This document shows, in pieces, positions 27,343 through 36,839 of a stretch of DNA of 64,000 nt (positions within the stretch are counted from its first letter, which is position 1; each line of letters begins with the position of its first letter). Both the position numbers and the translations under genes were made by a program. The notes beneath the pieces are model-generated. The model worked only from the letters and a program-made list of their open reading frames with translations, ran no database searches and was not told where the DNA came from. This stretch comes from Rhizobium sp. R634 (lineage in GTDB: Bacteria > Pseudomonadota > Alphaproteobacteria > Rhizobiales > Rhizobiaceae): positions 124,001 to 188,000 of the forward strand of contig NZ_LOKW01000001.1 of the NCBI RefSeq assembly GCF_002211305.1. The letters run 5' to 3'.

Positions 27343-28062
27343 TTACTCCGCCGCCCGCAGCGAGCCCAGCGCGACATCCGTCGTGTAGTTCTCGCGCATG
27401 AAGTTGATGAAATTGTCCTGGAACTGGCGCGTATGGGCGTGAGCGAGTTCGTCGGCCAGATCAACGTTCTTCTCCCTGATCGCATCGAGCATCAGCGTGT
27501 GCTCGTCGGTCAAGAGATAGCCCTCATGGGTTCGCTCCAGATATTCGAAATGCAGGTGGAGCATGCGCTGGCCCTGCGACAGGAGCTTCTCGTAGAAGGA
27601 GGCGAGGTACTGGTTCTTGCCGGCATGGGCGATCGCCATGTGGAATTCCTTGTTGGCTTCCGACATGGCGAGATGATTGCCCGTCTTGACCGCCGCTTCG
27701 AACGACTTCAGGCGCTTGGCGATGATCTTCAGGTCGGCCTCGGTCCGGAGCGCCGCGGCTAGCCGCGTGTTCATGCGCTGCGCGATGTCGAGCGCCTCGA
27801 CATATTTGGGAAAGGTCGCGACTTCGATGGGCGCGACGATCGTGCTGCGGTTCGAAAGCGTCACCACCAGCTCGTCGGCGCCGAGCCGGATCAGGGCTTC
27901 GCGCACCGGCGAGCGTGACATGTCGAAGCGTTCGGCAAGCGTCATCTCGTCGAGAAGCTGACCCGGCGGCAGGGCGAGCGACAGGATCTCGTTGCGCAGC
28001 GTTTCATAGACGCTTTTCCAGCCGGTCCCGCGGATGCGTTTCACTTCCGATTCTTCAGACAC
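27343..28062 (-). CDS. GntR-family (FCD) regulator of the hydroxyproline region, HypR-like
   Basis: 239 residues; winged HTH (VYETLRNEILSLALPPGQLLDEMTLAERFDMSRSPVREALIRL) and an FCD ligand domain (FHMAIAHAGKNQYLASFYEKL with metal-type His residues). The GTG start at 28062 follows AAGGG. It is divergent from the amino acid ABC transporter, and the shared 199-base region carries repeated GTCGACA sites. In Sinorhizobium the hyp cluster is governed by a GntR protein (HypR) in a similar place. Confidence 0.85.
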   Translation of the reverse strand: MSEESEVKRIRGTGWKSVYETLRNEILSLALPPGQLLDEMTLAERFDMSRSPVREALIRLGADELVVTLSNRSTIVAPIEVATFPKYVEALDIAQRMNTRLAAALRTEADLKIIAKRLKSFEAAVKTGNHLAMSEANKEFHMAIAHAGKNQYLASFYEKLLSQGQRMLHLHFEYLERTHEGYLLTDEHTLMLDAIREKNVDLADELAHAHTRQFQDNFINFMRENYTTDVALGSLRAAE

Positions 28063-28110
28063 TTAAGTCCCTTTCTCCAGACGCCGGTCCATTGGGCCAG
28101 AAAAACAGCG

Positions 28111-28188
28111 TGTCGGCAATGTAATTTTTCCGCTTGACTTTGTCGACACGCTGTTGACATATTTCTGTCAGTCGACACGTAGCCGACA
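28111..28188. promoter_or_regulatory. Operator cluster and promoter for the hydroxyproline transporter
   Basis: Outer inverted halves TGTCGGC (28111-28117) and GCCGACA (28182-28188) enclose a perfect palindrome TGTCGACA (28141-28148) and a second GTCGAC (28171-28176). GTCGACACG is repeated at 28142 and 28171, 29 bases apart. A promoter TTGACT-N18-CATATT (28134-28163) overlaps them. This is a plausible GntR-repressed divergent control region. Confidence 0.6.
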
Positions 28189-28261
28189 AGAAAACAATAG
28201 AAACGGCTGGAGCCGACGAGTGGAACCGCGCGCTTCGCGCACAGCAAAAGAGGAATGCCCG

Positions 28262-29095
28262 ATGCTTTCGAACTTGATCACGTCCGCCTTGCGGGCGCTG
28301 CCCGCGCTCGCCCTGATGGGAGGTCTTTCCGCAACCGCCGCACAAGCACAGACCGCCGAGGGATACTGGCAGGGCGTGCAGAAGGCGGGCGTTCTGCGCT
28401 GCGGCGCGGCCGTTGCGCCGCCATACGTCATGCGCGATCCGGCGACGGGCGAATATTCCGGCTTCTTTGCCGATCTCTGCAAGGAATTCGCCGATGTTCT
28501 GAAGGTGAAACCCGAATTCGTCGATACGACCTGGGACAATATCGTCGCCGGTCTGCAGGCCGGCAAATGGGACGTGTCGCTGGCGCTCAACCGCACGCCG
28601 GCACGCGCCATGGCCGTGCAGTTCTCGATCCCGGCGATGGAGTACCAGATTTCACTCGCCTATAACAAAAACAATCCGAAGATCGCCGCCGGCGCCGCTT
28701 CGGTCGCGGATATCGACAAGGCAGGCGTGACGCTTGCCGTCATGTCCGGCACGGCGCAGGACAAAGCCATCTCGGCAGCAGTGAAGAACGCGACGATCAT
28801 GCGTCTTCCCGGCAATGACGAGACCCGGCTGGCGGTCACCTCGAAGCGCGCCGACATCCTGGTCGACGCCTCCGACACCAACCAGCTTTTCACGCAGTCG
28901 AACCCGGACTGGGCGGTTGCACTCAACCCGACGCCGGCGCTCGCCAAGCAGGGCGTCTCCTTCGGCTTGCCGCATCAGCTTTCGGCCGCCGATGTCGAGG
29001 TGGTCGACATCTTCCTCGAGGAGAGGGTTGCGACCGGTCACGTCGACGAGTTGATCAAGAAGGCCGTCGACGACGTGCTCAAGGGCGCGAAGTAA
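28262..29095 (+). CDS. Polar amino acid ABC transporter substrate-binding protein
   Basis: 277-residue periplasmic binding protein (SBP family 3) with a signal peptide (RALPALALMGGLSATAAQAQ). The family signature is GVLRCGAAVAPPYVMRD near residue 40, GEYSGFFADLCKEFADVL, and TTWDNIVAGLQAGKWDVSL. The ATG at 28262 follows AGAGGAA. It leads an operon of ATPase and two permeases. By neighbourhood it carries hydroxyproline or proline-like compounds (compare hypM). Confidence 0.87.
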   Translation: MLSNLITSALRALPALALMGGLSATAAQAQTAEGYWQGVQKAGVLRCGAAVAPPYVMRDPATGEYSGFFADLCKEFADVLKVKPEFVDTTWDNIVAGLQAGKWDVSLALNRTPARAMAVQFSIPAMEYQISLAYNKNNPKIAAGAASVADIDKAGVTLAVMSGTAQDKAISAAVKNATIMRLPGNDETRLAVTSKRADILVDASDTNQLFTQSNPDWAVALNPTPALAKQGVSFGLPHQLSAADVEVVDIFLEERVATGHVDELIKKAVDDVLKGAK

Positions 29096-29157
29096 CCTCG
29101 CCAGGCCGGTGCGGGATCGCGCCGGCCCCCTCCAGCTTCGATCACCGGAGATTGGCC

Positions 29158-29940
29158 ATGACCACGTCCTTCAGCCTTCCCCTCGTGAAAATGCAGGCGC
29201 TGCACAAAAGCTATGGCAGCGGCGCCATCCAGGTGCTGAAAGGCATCGACATCGAAATGAAGCCCGGCGAGCGCGTCGTCGTCATCGGCCCGAGCGGCGG
29301 CGGCAAGAGCACGCTGCTGCGCGTGATGATGGGGCTGGAGCAGATCGACAGCGGCTCGATCAGCTTCGATGGCAAACCCTATATTTCCTCCGACGGCGCG
29401 GCCAGGAAGACCCGGATCGACACCGATGTCCGCCGCTCGATCGGCATGGTCTTTCAGCACTACACGCTGTTTCCGCATCTGAACGTCACCCAGAACCTGA
29501 TCCTGGCGCCCTGCAAGGTGCGTGGAGAAGCCAAGGCGAAGGCCACGGCCCGCGCCCAGGCGCTGCTCGAGCGCTTCGGGCTCGGCGCCAAGGCGAAAGC
29601 CTATCCGGCTCAGCTTTCCGGCGGCCAGAAGCAGCGCGTCGCCATCGCCCGCGCGCTGATGCTCGATCCGAAGCTGATGCTGTTCGACGAGGTCACCTCG
29701 GCGCTCGATCCGGAACTCGTCAGCGAGGTCGAGCAGGTCATCCTGCAGCTCGCCGCACAGGACATGCCGATGATGATCGTCACCCACGATATGTGGTTCG
29801 CCAAGAACATCGCCTCGCGCGTCATCTTCTGCGCCGGCGGCGTGGTCGTCGAGGACGGCCCACCCGAGCAGGTGCTCGCCGCCCCGCGCGAGGAGCGGAC
29901 CAAGGAATTCATCGACCGCGTCTTCCACATCAAGCAGTAG
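29158..29940 (+). CDS. Amino acid ABC transporter ATP-binding protein
   Basis: 260 residues: Walker A GPSGGGKST, Q-loop MVFQHYTLFPHLNV, signature LSGGQKQRVAIARAL, Walker B LMLFDEVTSALDPE, H-loop VTHDMWFAK. The ATG at 29158 has GGAG at 8 bases; a TTG two codons earlier is less likely. A second long frame overlaps this gene but encodes no family and is read-through that reaches the downstream DapA-type gene. Confidence 0.9.
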   Translation: MTTSFSLPLVKMQALHKSYGSGAIQVLKGIDIEMKPGERVVVIGPSGGGKSTLLRVMMGLEQIDSGSISFDGKPYISSDGAARKTRIDTDVRRSIGMVFQHYTLFPHLNVTQNLILAPCKVRGEAKAKATARAQALLERFGLGAKAKAYPAQLSGGQKQRVAIARALMLDPKLMLFDEVTSALDPELVSEVEQVILQLAAQDMPMMIVTHDMWFAKNIASRVIFCAGGVVVEDGPPEQVLAAPREERTKEFIDRVFHIKQ

Positions 29941-29952
29941 GAAGGGCAGGCC

Positions 29953-30615
29953 ATGAACTACACGTTCGATTTCCACGCGGTGACGCTTGCGCCACTCTTG
30001 CAGGGCCTGTGGGTTTCGCTGCAGCTGACGGCGGCGGCCAATGTCATCGGCATCGTCTTCGGCTTCGCGCTCGCGCTTCTGATCATGAGCCCCTACCGGC
30101 TCGTGCGGCTGCCCTTCATGCTGTTCGTCGAATTCTTCCGCTGCACGCCTGCGATCGTCCAGATCGTCTGGATCTTCTACTGCGTGCCGATGCTGTTCGA
30201 CGTCTTTCTCGATCCGATAACGATGGGCATCATGGCGCTCGGGCTCAATCTGATGGCTTTCAACGCCGAAGCCTATCGCGCCGCGATCCAGGCGGTGCCG
30301 CGCGAGCAGCTCGATGCCGGCATCGCGCTCGGCCTCAATCCGCTGCAGCGGGTGCTCTACATCGTCTTCCCGACGGCCTTCCGCGCCTCGATCCCGGTGC
30401 TTCTGACCAACGGAATCGTCATCTTCCAGCAGAGCGCGCTGGTCGCGATCGTGGCGATCCAAGACCTGATGTACCAGGGCAAGACGCTGGCAACGGAGAC
30501 TTACCGGCCGATCGAGACCTTCACCGTCGTGGCGCTGATCTATTTCGCCGTGTCCTTCCCGATCACCCAGATCGTCGGCCTGCTCGAACGCCGCCGCCAG
30601 ATCCTCGTCAGCTAG
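29953..30615 (+). CDS. Amino acid ABC transporter permease 1
   Basis: 220-residue HisM/GlnP-type permease with about five membrane segments; the EAA loop reads EAYRAAIQAVPREQLDAGIALGL near residue 110 and is followed by FPTAFRASIPVL. It lies 12 bases after the ATPase gene with AAGGGCAGG before the ATG. Confidence 0.9.
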   Translation: MNYTFDFHAVTLAPLLQGLWVSLQLTAAANVIGIVFGFALALLIMSPYRLVRLPFMLFVEFFRCTPAIVQIVWIFYCVPMLFDVFLDPITMGIMALGLNLMAFNAEAYRAAIQAVPREQLDAGIALGLNPLQRVLYIVFPTAFRASIPVLLTNGIVIFQQSALVAIVAIQDLMYQGKTLATETYRPIETFTVVALIYFAVSFPITQIVGLLERRRQILVS

Positions 30616-30624
30616 GAGGCCAGC

Positions 30625-31293
30625 ATGATGACGCTCGACTTCTCGATCCTGCTGCGCTTCGAAAACGCGCTGCTGCTCGGCCTCTGGATGACGATCAAGC
30701 TGACGCTGATCTGCATCGTGCTCGGATGTTCCCTCGGTTTCCTCGTCGGCCTCGCGAGGTCGTCGCGAAACCTCGCGCTGCGCGCCGTTTCCGGCGCCTA
30801 TGTCGAATTCTTCCGCGGCACGCCGGTTCTGATCCAGCTCTTCTGGATCTTCTTCTGCCTGCCGCTCCTCCTCGGCGTCGAACTTTCGAACCTGGCTTCA
30901 GGCGTCATCGCGCTGACGCTCTATATGGGCGCGATCACCAGCGAGACCTTCCGGGCGAGCCTCAAATCCATCGGCCGCGAGCAACTGGACGCCTGCGTCG
31001 CGCTCGGCCTGCCGAACAGGGTCCAGGTCGTCAATGTCGTGCTGCCGCAGGCTGTGCTGCGGGCAATCCCGACGCTGCTGTCGAACTGCGTCAGCCTGTT
31101 CAAGGAGAGCGCGCTGGTCTCCGCCGTCGGCATGGCGGACCTGATGTTCGTCGGCCAGAACATCTCGAACAACACGGCCCGCCCCGTCGAAGTGCTGACG
31201 GTGGTCGCCCTAATCTACTTCGTCATCGCCTTCCCCCTCACGCGGGCGGTCTCCCTCATCGAGGGACGCATTCTCAAGAAGCTCGCAATCTAA
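30625..31293 (+). CDS. Amino acid ABC transporter permease 2
   Basis: 222-residue partner of the preceding permease (EFFRGTPVLIQLFWIFFCLP near residue 63; SETFRASLKSIGREQLDACVALGL near 110). A heterodimeric channel with permease 1 is expected. GGAGGCC precedes the ATG. Confidence 0.9.
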   Translation: MMTLDFSILLRFENALLLGLWMTIKLTLICIVLGCSLGFLVGLARSSRNLALRAVSGAYVEFFRGTPVLIQLFWIFFCLPLLLGVELSNLASGVIALTLYMGAITSETFRASLKSIGREQLDACVALGLPNRVQVVNVVLPQAVLRAIPTLLSNCVSLFKESALVSAVGMADLMFVGQNISNNTARPVEVLTVVALIYFVIAFPLTRAVSLIEGRILKKLAI

Positions 31294-31322
31294 ACAGCCG
31301 TTCCCAGGACAGGAGACATCTC

Positions 31323-32201
31323 ATGAAACTTTCCGGCGTCATGCCCGCGCTCGTCACTCCCTTCGACGCGAACAACAGGATCGACTTCAAGGCGTTCGAA
31401 AAGCTTCTGACGCATCTGCGCGAGGCAGGCGTCACCGGCTGGGTGCCGAACGGCTCGACGGGGGAATATTTCAGCCAGTCCAGGGAAGAGCGCCGCGACG
31501 TGCTGCAGTTCGTCAAGGAATTTGCCAGGCCGGGCGAAATCCTGATCGCTGGTACCAACGCACCCGCCACCCGCGAGGTGATCGAGCAGACGGCGATGGC
31601 GCGCGATATCGGCTACGACACCGTGCTGCTGGCGCCGCCGTTTTATACCCGCCCGACACAGGTCGAACTCATCAGGCATTATGAAGCCGTGCTCGGCGCC
31701 GTCGATGTGAACCTCGTCCTCTATTCCTATCCGGCCAAGGATGGCTCGGACATCAGCTTCGAGCTGATGGATCATTTTGCCGACAATCCGCGCGTCATCG
31801 GCATCAAGGAAAGCTCAGGCGTGCTGCAGCGGGCGATCGACATCGCCAGCCGCTATGAGGGCAAGATTCAGCTCGTCAGCGGCTCCGACGATATCGCGCT
31901 CGATTTCATGTTCTGGGGCGCGGAAAGCTGGATCTGCGGCCCGTCCAACTGCATGGCCAAGGCCTGCTGCGATCTCGACCGAACCTACAAGTCGGGGGAG
32001 CTCGGCAAGGCGCGCGAGATGATGAAGACCCTCTACCGGGCGATGAACATCCTCGAAAGCGGCAAGTTCGTGCAGAAGATCAAATATGGCTGCGAACTTC
32101 AGGGCTTGCCCGTCGGGCAGTGCCGCGCGCCGCTCGGTGAGCTGACAGCGGAGGAAAAGGCGGAGTTCCGGGCGGCGATGGAGCCGATCCTCAACTGGTA
32201 A
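31323..32201 (+). CDS. DapA-family lyase/deaminase, candidate pyrroline-4-hydroxy-2-carboxylate deaminase (HypD-like)
   Basis: 292 residues, class I aldolase fold of the dihydrodipicolinate synthase family. The Schiff-base lysine is in GIKESSG near residue 161 and the YSYPAKDG tyrosine near 133, with GSTGEYFSQSREER near 45. In hydroxyproline pathways this family member converts the cyclic imine to 2-oxoglutarate semialdehyde and ammonia. The neighbours (D-amino acid oxidase, aldehyde dehydrogenase, epimerase) make that the best assignment, though a KdgD or NAL-type activity is not excluded by motif alone. Confidence 0.8.
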   Translation: MKLSGVMPALVTPFDANNRIDFKAFEKLLTHLREAGVTGWVPNGSTGEYFSQSREERRDVLQFVKEFARPGEILIAGTNAPATREVIEQTAMARDIGYDTVLLAPPFYTRPTQVELIRHYEAVLGAVDVNLVLYSYPAKDGSDISFELMDHFADNPRVIGIKESSGVLQRAIDIASRYEGKIQLVSGSDDIALDFMFWGAESWICGPSNCMAKACCDLDRTYKSGELGKAREMMKTLYRAMNILESGKFVQKIKYGCELQGLPVGQCRAPLGELTAEEKAEFRAAMEPILNW

Positions 32202-32260
32202 CCGATAACAGATCCGGGGCAGCCAAGCCGTCTCGAAATCTCTGAAATTGCGAGGTTTCC

Positions 32261-33499
32261 GTGTCATCCATCGTGGTCGTCGGCGCCGGCATCATCGGCA
32301 CCACCATCGCCTATGAACTCCAGCGCCGGGGCAACAGCGTCGCCTTGCTCGACAAGGCGCCCCCCGGCACGGGCGCCTCCTATGGCAACATGGCGAGCAT
32401 CGCCGTCACCGAATTCATGCCTGCTTCGCGGCCCGGCATCTGGGCGCAGATGCCGAAATGGCTGCTCGATCCGGAGGGGCCGGTTCGCATCCGGCCCGGT
32501 TACCTGCCGAAGCTGGTGCCCTGGTTCCTGAGGTTCCTCGCCGCCAGTCGCCCCTCAAAATTGAGGGAGCTGGAGGCGGCCGGCGCTACGCTCTGCGGCC
32601 GTGTCTACGAAGATCTGGACGCCCTACTCAAGCAGACCGGCCTGACGCACATGCTGACGGCCGAGGGGTGCCTCAGCGTCTATGCCGACGAGGCCGAGTT
32701 CCGGGCGGATCGGGAGCACATCGAAATCCTGGAGCGCTTCGGCTTCCGGCATGAAATCCTCGGCAGAAACGCCATCCGCGATCTCGAACCGGCCCTGACG
32801 ACGAAGATCGGCAAGGCGGTGCTCTTTCCCGACAACCGCTCGATCACCGATCCGTACAGGCTTGTGACCGCGCTTGCCGAAAAGTTCCAGGCGCTCGGCG
32901 GCCGGATCGTTCAGGGTGATGTCGTCGGCTTCGAACGAAGCGAGGCCGGCGTCTCGGCTCTGCGCCTGGCGGATGGGCGGAGCCTTGCGGCCGACAAGGT
33001 CGTGCTTGCGGCCGGTGCCTTCACCGCCCGGCTTTCCCAGATGCTCGGCGAACACATCCCGCTCGAAACCGAGCGCGGTTACCACACGCAGATCATGGAA
33101 CCCGGCATTTCGATGCGCCATTCGATCATCTGGCCGGCACGCGCCTTCATGGTCACGCCGACGGCGGGCGGCATCCGCGTCGGTGGCACGGTGGAGATGG
33201 CAGGCCTCGACGCTCCGCCGGATTATCGCCGCGCAAAGATCCTGGTGAAACGGGCTCGGGAGGCATTGCCTGATCTGGTGCCCCGTAGCGTGACGGAATG
33301 GATGGGGCATCGTCCGGCACTGCCCGACACCGTTCCGGTCATGGGCCCATCAGCCAAGCGCCGCAATGTCTGGTACGCGACGGGCCACGGACATCTCGGT
33401 CTCACCTATGCGGCCACAACCGGCCGTCTGATGGCCGATCTCATCACGGGCGTCGAACCGCCCGTGGACATGAAACCCTATCGCGTCGACCGCTTCTAA
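32261..33499 (+). CDS. FAD-dependent D-amino acid oxidase/dehydrogenase, candidate cis-4-hydroxy-D-proline oxidase (HypO-like)
   Basis: 412 residues, DadA/DAO family. The N-terminal GXGXXG is VVGAGIIGTTIAYELQRRG; the C-terminal FAD contact is YATGHGHLGLTYAATTG. A GTG start at 32261 is preceded by GAGG. It sits between the DapA-like and aldehyde dehydrogenase genes, as hypO does in the hydroxyproline pathway, where it oxidises cis-4-hydroxy-D-proline to pyrroline-4-hydroxy-2-carboxylate. Confidence 0.8.
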   Translation: MSSIVVVGAGIIGTTIAYELQRRGNSVALLDKAPPGTGASYGNMASIAVTEFMPASRPGIWAQMPKWLLDPEGPVRIRPGYLPKLVPWFLRFLAASRPSKLRELEAAGATLCGRVYEDLDALLKQTGLTHMLTAEGCLSVYADEAEFRADREHIEILERFGFRHEILGRNAIRDLEPALTTKIGKAVLFPDNRSITDPYRLVTALAEKFQALGGRIVQGDVVGFERSEAGVSALRLADGRSLAADKVVLAAGAFTARLSQMLGEHIPLETERGYHTQIMEPGISMRHSIIWPARAFMVTPTAGGIRVGGTVEMAGLDAPPDYRRAKILVKRAREALPDLVPRSVTEWMGHRPALPDTVPVMGPSAKRRNVWYATGHGHLGLTYAATTGRLMADLITGVEPPVDMKPYRVDRF

Positions 33500-33533
33500 A
33501 AGCGGCCCCGGCGCCAGGAGAAAGGGAGTGAAC

Positions 33534-35024
33534 ATGCGAAGCGAACTCTACATTGATGGACAGTGGGTAAAGCCAATAAAGGGCGGCACCTGCATGGTGA
33601 CGAATCCGGCGACGGAAGAAGTGATCCAGACGATCGGGGCGGCGACGGCCGAGGATGTCGATCTTGCTGTCAAGGCAGCGCGCCGCGCCTTCGACAAGGA
33701 CGGCTGGCCGAAGCTGACAGGCGCCCAGCGCGCCAAATATCTTCGTGCCATCGCCGAGGGCATCCGCACCCGTCAGGCCGAGATCGCCCGGCTCGAAGTC
33801 CTCGACAATGGCAAGCCGTTCCCCGAAGCCGATTGGGATGTCGCCGACGCGGCGGGCTGCTTCGATTTCTATGCGGGTCTTGCCGAACAGCTCGACAACA
33901 ATCCCGAGGAGGCGATCACGCTTCCCGACGTGCGCTTCACCTCCAAGGCGGTGCGTGAGCCGCTCGGTGTTGCCGGCGCGATCATCCCCTGGAATTATCC
34001 TCTGCTGATGGCGGCCTGGAAGGTCGCCCCGGCCTTGGCCGCCGGCTGCACCGTGGTGCTGAAGCCTGCCGAGTTGACATCGCTGACGGCGCTTGAACTG
34101 GCTGATGTCGCCGACGAGGCCGGGCTGCCGGCCGGCGTGCTCAATATTTTGACCGGCGCCGGGTCGGTCGCCGGCCAGGCGATCATCGATCACAAGCAAG
34201 TGGACAAGCTCGCCTTTACCGGTTCCGGGCCGGTCGGCTCGAAGATCATGGCGGCAGCCGCCCGCGACATCAAGCGCGTCAGTCTCGAGCTCGGCGGCAA
34301 GTCCCCCTTCGTCGTCTTCGAGGACGCCGATATCGACAAGGCCGTCGAATGGATCATGTTCGGCATCTTCTGGAACCAGGGCCAGGTCTGCTCGGCGACA
34401 TCGCGGGTCCTCGTGCAGGAGACGATCTACGAACGGCTGCTTGCCCGGCTCATCGAGGAAACGAAGAAGATCAAGATCGGCAATGGTCTAGACGAGGGCG
34501 TGCTCCTCGGGCCGCTGGTTTCCAAGCGTCAGCACGAGCAGGTCGTCGCGGCGATCGAAGCGGCGCGGCAGGCCGGCGCCACGGTTGCCTGCGGCGGCGC
34601 GCGGCCCGAAGGGTTCGACAAGGGCTATTATCTCCAGCCGACGGTTCTCACCGACGTTCCGCTCGACAGCGCCGCCTGGGTCGAGGAGATCTTCGGACCT
34701 GTCGTCTGCATCCGGCCGTTCAAGACCGAGGAAGAGGCAATCGAACTGGCCAATGATTCCCGCTTCGGCCTCGCCGCCGCTGTCATGTCGAAGGACGACA
34801 TCAGGGCCGAGCGCGTCGCGGCCGCTTTCCGCGCCGGCATCGTCTGGATCAACTGCTCGCAGCCGACCTTCACCGAAGCGCCCTGGGGCGGCTACAAGGA
34901 ATCCGGCATCGGCCGCGAGCTCGGCCGCTGGGGCCTCGACAACTATCTCGAAACCAAGCAGATCACCCGCTTCGTCAGCGAGGATCCCTGGGGCTGGTAC
35001 ATCAAGCCGGAGGCGGCCGAATGA
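33534..35024 (+). CDS. NAD(P)-dependent aldehyde dehydrogenase, candidate 2-oxoglutarate-semialdehyde dehydrogenase (HypH-like)
   Basis: 496 residues, ALDH superfamily. The catalytic glutamate is in LELGGKSPF near residue 258, the cysteine in FWNQGQVCSATSR near 290, and the cofactor motif IIPWNYPLLMAAWK near 155. The ATG at 33534 follows GGGAG. By sequence it is close to betaine-aldehyde dehydrogenases, so substrate is set by context: it would oxidise the semialdehyde to 2-oxoglutarate. Confidence 0.85.
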   Translation: MRSELYIDGQWVKPIKGGTCMVTNPATEEVIQTIGAATAEDVDLAVKAARRAFDKDGWPKLTGAQRAKYLRAIAEGIRTRQAEIARLEVLDNGKPFPEADWDVADAAGCFDFYAGLAEQLDNNPEEAITLPDVRFTSKAVREPLGVAGAIIPWNYPLLMAAWKVAPALAAGCTVVLKPAELTSLTALELADVADEAGLPAGVLNILTGAGSVAGQAIIDHKQVDKLAFTGSGPVGSKIMAAAARDIKRVSLELGGKSPFVVFEDADIDKAVEWIMFGIFWNQGQVCSATSRVLVQETIYERLLARLIEETKKIKIGNGLDEGVLLGPLVSKRQHEQVVAAIEAARQAGATVACGGARPEGFDKGYYLQPTVLTDVPLDSAAWVEEIFGPVVCIRPFKTEEEAIELANDSRFGLAAAVMSKDDIRAERVAAAFRAGIVWINCSQPTFTEAPWGGYKESGIGRELGRWGLDNYLETKQITRFVSEDPWGWYIKPEAAE

Positions 35025-36055
35025 ACTGGGAGCGCAGCCTCGACCTGCTGCAAGTCCATTGCCAGGGCGAGATCGGCAAGGTCATCGTCGCAGGCGCGCC
35101 CGAAATACCGGGCGCGACCATGCTCGACAAGATGAACCACATCAACACGGTGGACGGCAGCCTGCGCCGCTTCGTCACCTTCGAGCCACGCGCCAATGTC
35201 GCCATGTCGGTGAACTTGCTGGTCGCGCCGACGCGCGCCGATGCCGATGCCGGCTTCATCGTGCTGCAGGCCGACCGCGCCCATCCGATGTCCGGCAGCA
35301 ACTGCATCTGCGTGGTGACGGCGCTGCTCGAAAGCGGCCGGGTGCCGATGTCGGAGCCGGAGACGGTCGTTCGCCTGGACACGCCCGCCGGCCTGATCGT
35401 GGCGCGAGCCACCTGCCGCGATGGCCGCTGCCTCTCCGTCAGCCTCGACAATGTGCCGAGCTTTGCGGAAGTGCTGGACAAGCAGGTCGAGACGCCGAAA
35501 TGGGGACGCATCAGGATCGATATCGCCTTCGGTGGCGTCTATTATGCGCTCGTTGATGTCGATCAGCTCGGCCTCGATATCGCGCCTGCCAATGCCCGGC
35601 TGCTGGCGGAGGCCGGCATCGAGCTCAAGTCGCTGCTCGCAGGTCAGGTCTCGGTCGCCCATCCCGTTCTGAGCGGCGTCAACGAGATCGCCTATGTGAT
35701 GTTCCGCGGCCGCGAGGCCGATGGCGCGGTGAGGACCTGCACAACGCTGCAGCCCGGCCGTGTCGACCGCTCGCCCTGCGGCACCGGCAGTTCGGCGAAC
35801 CTTGCGACGCTCTTTGCCCGCGGCGAGGTTTCCGTCGGCGACGTGAGGACGTCGCGATCGATCATCAGCGGCGAGTTCCTCGCCGAAGCGATCGGCGAGA
35901 CCGAGGTCGGCGGCCGCCGGGCCGTTCTGCCCCGGATCACCGGCCGGGCTTTCATCTTTGGTCGCGAGCAGCTCCGCGTGTCCAACGACGATCCCTTCGT
36001 TTCAGGCTTTGCGCTGTCCGACACCTGGGGTCGCCAGGTCGGTTTACTCAAGTAG
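35021..36055 (+). CDS. Proline racemase-family hydroxyproline 2-epimerase (Ser/Cys type), copy 1
   Basis: 344 residues, ATGA overlap with the aldehyde dehydrogenase stop. The usual first catalytic cysteine (MCGH) is replaced by serine in HPMSGSNCI near residue 90; the second cysteine is intact in SPCGTGSSAN near 248. Known family members with Ser/Cys act as hydroxyproline epimerases, whereas Thr/Cys proteins are 3-hydroxyproline dehydratases. The likely reaction is trans-4-hydroxy-L-proline to cis-4-hydroxy-D-proline, the first step of the pathway. Confidence 0.82.
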   Translation: MNWERSLDLLQVHCQGEIGKVIVAGAPEIPGATMLDKMNHINTVDGSLRRFVTFEPRANVAMSVNLLVAPTRADADAGFIVLQADRAHPMSGSNCICVVTALLESGRVPMSEPETVVRLDTPAGLIVARATCRDGRCLSVSLDNVPSFAEVLDKQVETPKWGRIRIDIAFGGVYYALVDVDQLGLDIAPANARLLAEAGIELKSLLAGQVSVAHPVLSGVNEIAYVMFRGREADGAVRTCTTLQPGRVDRSPCGTGSSANLATLFARGEVSVGDVRTSRSIISGEFLAEAIGETEVGGRRAVLPRITGRAFIFGREQLRVSNDDPFVSGFALSDTWGRQVGLLK

Positions 36056-36063
36056 GAGCCGCC

Positions 36064-36828
36064 ATGTCTCACCTTCAACCTCTGGCCGGCCAGACCGTTC
36101 TCGTCACCGGAGCATCGGGCGGGATCGGCGCGGCGATCGTCGAGCGTCTGTCCACCGAGGGCGCGCGTCCGATCATCCATTACGGGCGCGACAGGCAGCG
36201 CGCGGAAGCCTTGCTTCACAAGCTCGGCGGCAACGGGCTGATCGTCCAGGCCGACCTCTCCAGTCCGGACGGCGCCTTCGCGCTCTGGCGCGACGCGCTC
36301 GCGGCGGCGGGCCGCGTCCATGCCGTGGTCAACAATGCCGGCATCCGCACCGAGATTTCGATCGATGCCGATCCTTCCGACTGGCGGGCCGCCTGGCAGA
36401 AGGAGTTCCAGGTGAATTTCTTCGCCGCGGCGGATCTCTGCAAGGAAGCGCTTGTGCATTTCAAGCAGCATGGCGGCGGACGGATCGTCAACATTGCCAG
36501 CCGCGCCGGGCAGCGCGGCTATGCCGCCGACGCCATGCCTTACGGTGCGACGAAGGCGGCGCTCGTCAATCTCACGAAGTCGATTGCGAGGAGTTTCGGG
36601 CGCGACGGGGTCGTCGCCGTCTCCATCGCGCCGGGCTGGGTGCGCACCGATATGGCCGAGGATTTCGTCGCCAGGCACGGCAAGGATGCCGCTGTCGCCG
36701 ACATCCCGATCGGCGAGATGGCCGAGCCGGATGAGATCGCCGAACTGGTGGCCTTCCTGCTTCGCCCTTCGCAGGCATCGGTCAATGGGGCGACCTTCGA
36801 CGTCAACGGCGGCAGCTATATCAGATAG
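36064..36828 (+). CDS. Short-chain dehydrogenase/reductase 1
   Basis: 254 residues, classical SDR. Cofactor motif VTGASGGIGAA near residue 16, NNAGIR near 91, catalytic Ser/Tyr/Lys in ASRAGQRGYAADAMPYGATKAAL near 144, and PGWVRT near 189. It follows the racemase 8 bases downstream. No hydroxyproline step in known pathways needs it, so it may act on a related hydroxylated or keto compound. Confidence 0.85.
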   Translation: MSHLQPLAGQTVLVTGASGGIGAAIVERLSTEGARPIIHYGRDRQRAEALLHKLGGNGLIVQADLSSPDGAFALWRDALAAAGRVHAVVNNAGIRTEISIDADPSDWRAAWQKEFQVNFFAAADLCKEALVHFKQHGGGRIVNIASRAGQRGYAADAMPYGATKAALVNLTKSIARSFGRDGVVAVSIAPGWVRTDMAEDFVARHGKDAAVADIPIGEMAEPDEIAELVAFLLRPSQASVNGATFDVNGGSYIR

Positions 36829-36839
36829 GGAGATTCGAC

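Noticed and set aside
29109..32201. A 1,030-codon rightward open frame covering the transporter and DapA-type genes
   Set aside because: Only its last 292 codons (31323-32201) resemble a protein family; the rest is arginine-rich read-through opposing three clear transporter genes in another frame.
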